Source: an archaeon
Lineage (GTDB): Archaea > Asgardarchaeota > Hermodarchaeia > Hermodarchaeales > Hermodarchaeaceae
Length of the DNA: 52,362 nt
NCBI GenBank assembly: GCA_016550425.1
Contig: JABXGS010000152.1
Span: forward strand, 1 to 52,362
Direction of reading: 5' to 3'
In this document: in pieces, positions 52,027 through 52,362 of the stretch
How positions within the stretch are numbered: the first letter of the stretch is position 1
Layout of the letters: each line of letters opens with the position of its first letter
The notes under the pieces: generated by a model
Told to the model about the DNA's origin: nothing
What the model saw: only the letters and a program-made list of their open reading frames with translations
Database searches by the model: none
Made by a program: the position numbers and the translations under genes

Positions 52027-52362
52027 TGAATCACCGATGAGGCTTAGTGCAAAGGCTGCATATATGATATTTTTGGATAAAAATTATGTAAAATGTATTG
52101 AATAATTTTATAACTATTCTAATAATTAAGGATTTAAGAAGATGGTGGCTGTTATTCGCTTATAAACTCAATTGGGGCTCTCGCAAGTATTAGATATTCT
52201 GCTATTGTTGACTATCTAGTCTTAATTAGCAATATGATATTCTCGGTAAAGTTCGATATTGGTTCGTAAAGAATCCATTAGGTGGAGGCATTCCTGTAAG
52301 GGTCATATGGATTGTTTAAAATCGTTGAGGATATACACATCAACTATTGTGAAGAAGAAATC
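52027..52362. other. 336-base AT-rich non-coding region upstream of nuoA
   Basis: No reading frame of substance, RNA gene or clear repeat is visible. It should contain the nuo promoter; the AT-rich core is 52070-52130. Beyond 52140 I see only short frames without ribosome sites. Confidence 0.4.
52106..52113 (-). promoter_or_regulatory. TATA-like element of the nuo operon
   Basis: TATAAAAT on the minus strand, in an AT-rich block. Transcription would start near 52080, giving a leader of about 55 bases before GTG 52026. It is the best match in the region, but AT-richness makes chance matches common. Confidence 0.35.

Noticed and set aside
1..52362. tRNA genes or CRISPR arrays
   Set aside because: No cloverleaf with a T-loop consensus in a gap and no regularly spaced repeats were found by eye.

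Overview
The window reads as chromosomal DNA of an archaeon, most likely an Asgard archaeon (a Heimdallarchaeia- or Thorarchaeia-like lineage; this placement is inference). Supporting signs are a Ras/Rab-type small GTPase beside a zinc-ribbon protein with a longin-like start, a form III RuBisCO, a TrpB2-type tryptophan synthase, F420-type and B12-type enzymes, a complex I without NuoE/F/G, TATA-like promoters, and many GTG/TTG starts behind AGGTGA-type ribosome binding sites. I see no tRNA, rRNA, CRISPR array, insertion sequence or phage gene.

Layout. 1-5 kb: the tail of an unknown gene, a winged-helix regulator, then a tightly coupled set (opine-dehydrogenase-like enzyme, single-chain B12-dependent glutamate-mutase-like protein, 47-residue zinc ribbon), a small basic peptide and a lone PD-(D/E)XK nuclease-like protein. 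5-20 kb: scattered metabolic genes, namely a GT-A-like glycosyltransferase, metallo-beta-lactamase, frameshifted NTF2-like protein, nitronate-monooxygenase-like flavoprotein, F420/luciferase-like oxidoreductase, DUF1624-like membrane protein, NMT1/THI5-like binding protein, MoaD/ThiS-like protein, pyruvate kinase, HEAT-repeat protein, two-subunit CoA-transferase, YjbQ, DMT permease, form III RuBisCO and a presenilin/SPP-like membrane protein.

20.5-29.8 kb is a peptide ABC importer locus: a membrane-anchored binding protein with a structured leader and a hairpin terminator, a decayed copy of the same gene's 3' end, permease B with two small membrane proteins on one strand, and permease C (with a large external insertion) plus both ATPases on the other. 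29.8-40.2 kb carries TrpB2, the small GTPase and its overlapping convergent neighbour, a phosphodiesterase-like enzyme, a decayed regulator copy, a DoxX-like membrane protein, a cytochrome b/HdrD-like pair, small regulatory-type proteins and the intact cysteine-rich regulator related to the decayed copy.

40.3-52.0 kb is one minus-strand operon, nuoABCDHIJK-M'-L-M-N. It encodes a complex I of the 2M type: two NuoM-like antiporter subunits and a NuoL whose lateral helix is lengthened by repeats. With no NADH module, electrons must enter from elsewhere, such as ferredoxin, F420H2 or unlinked genes. The HdrDE-like pair next door is the nearest candidate partner for quinone- or thiol-linked electron flow. 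Starts were chosen by Shine-Dalgarno spacing and family length, and several differ from the longest reading frame.
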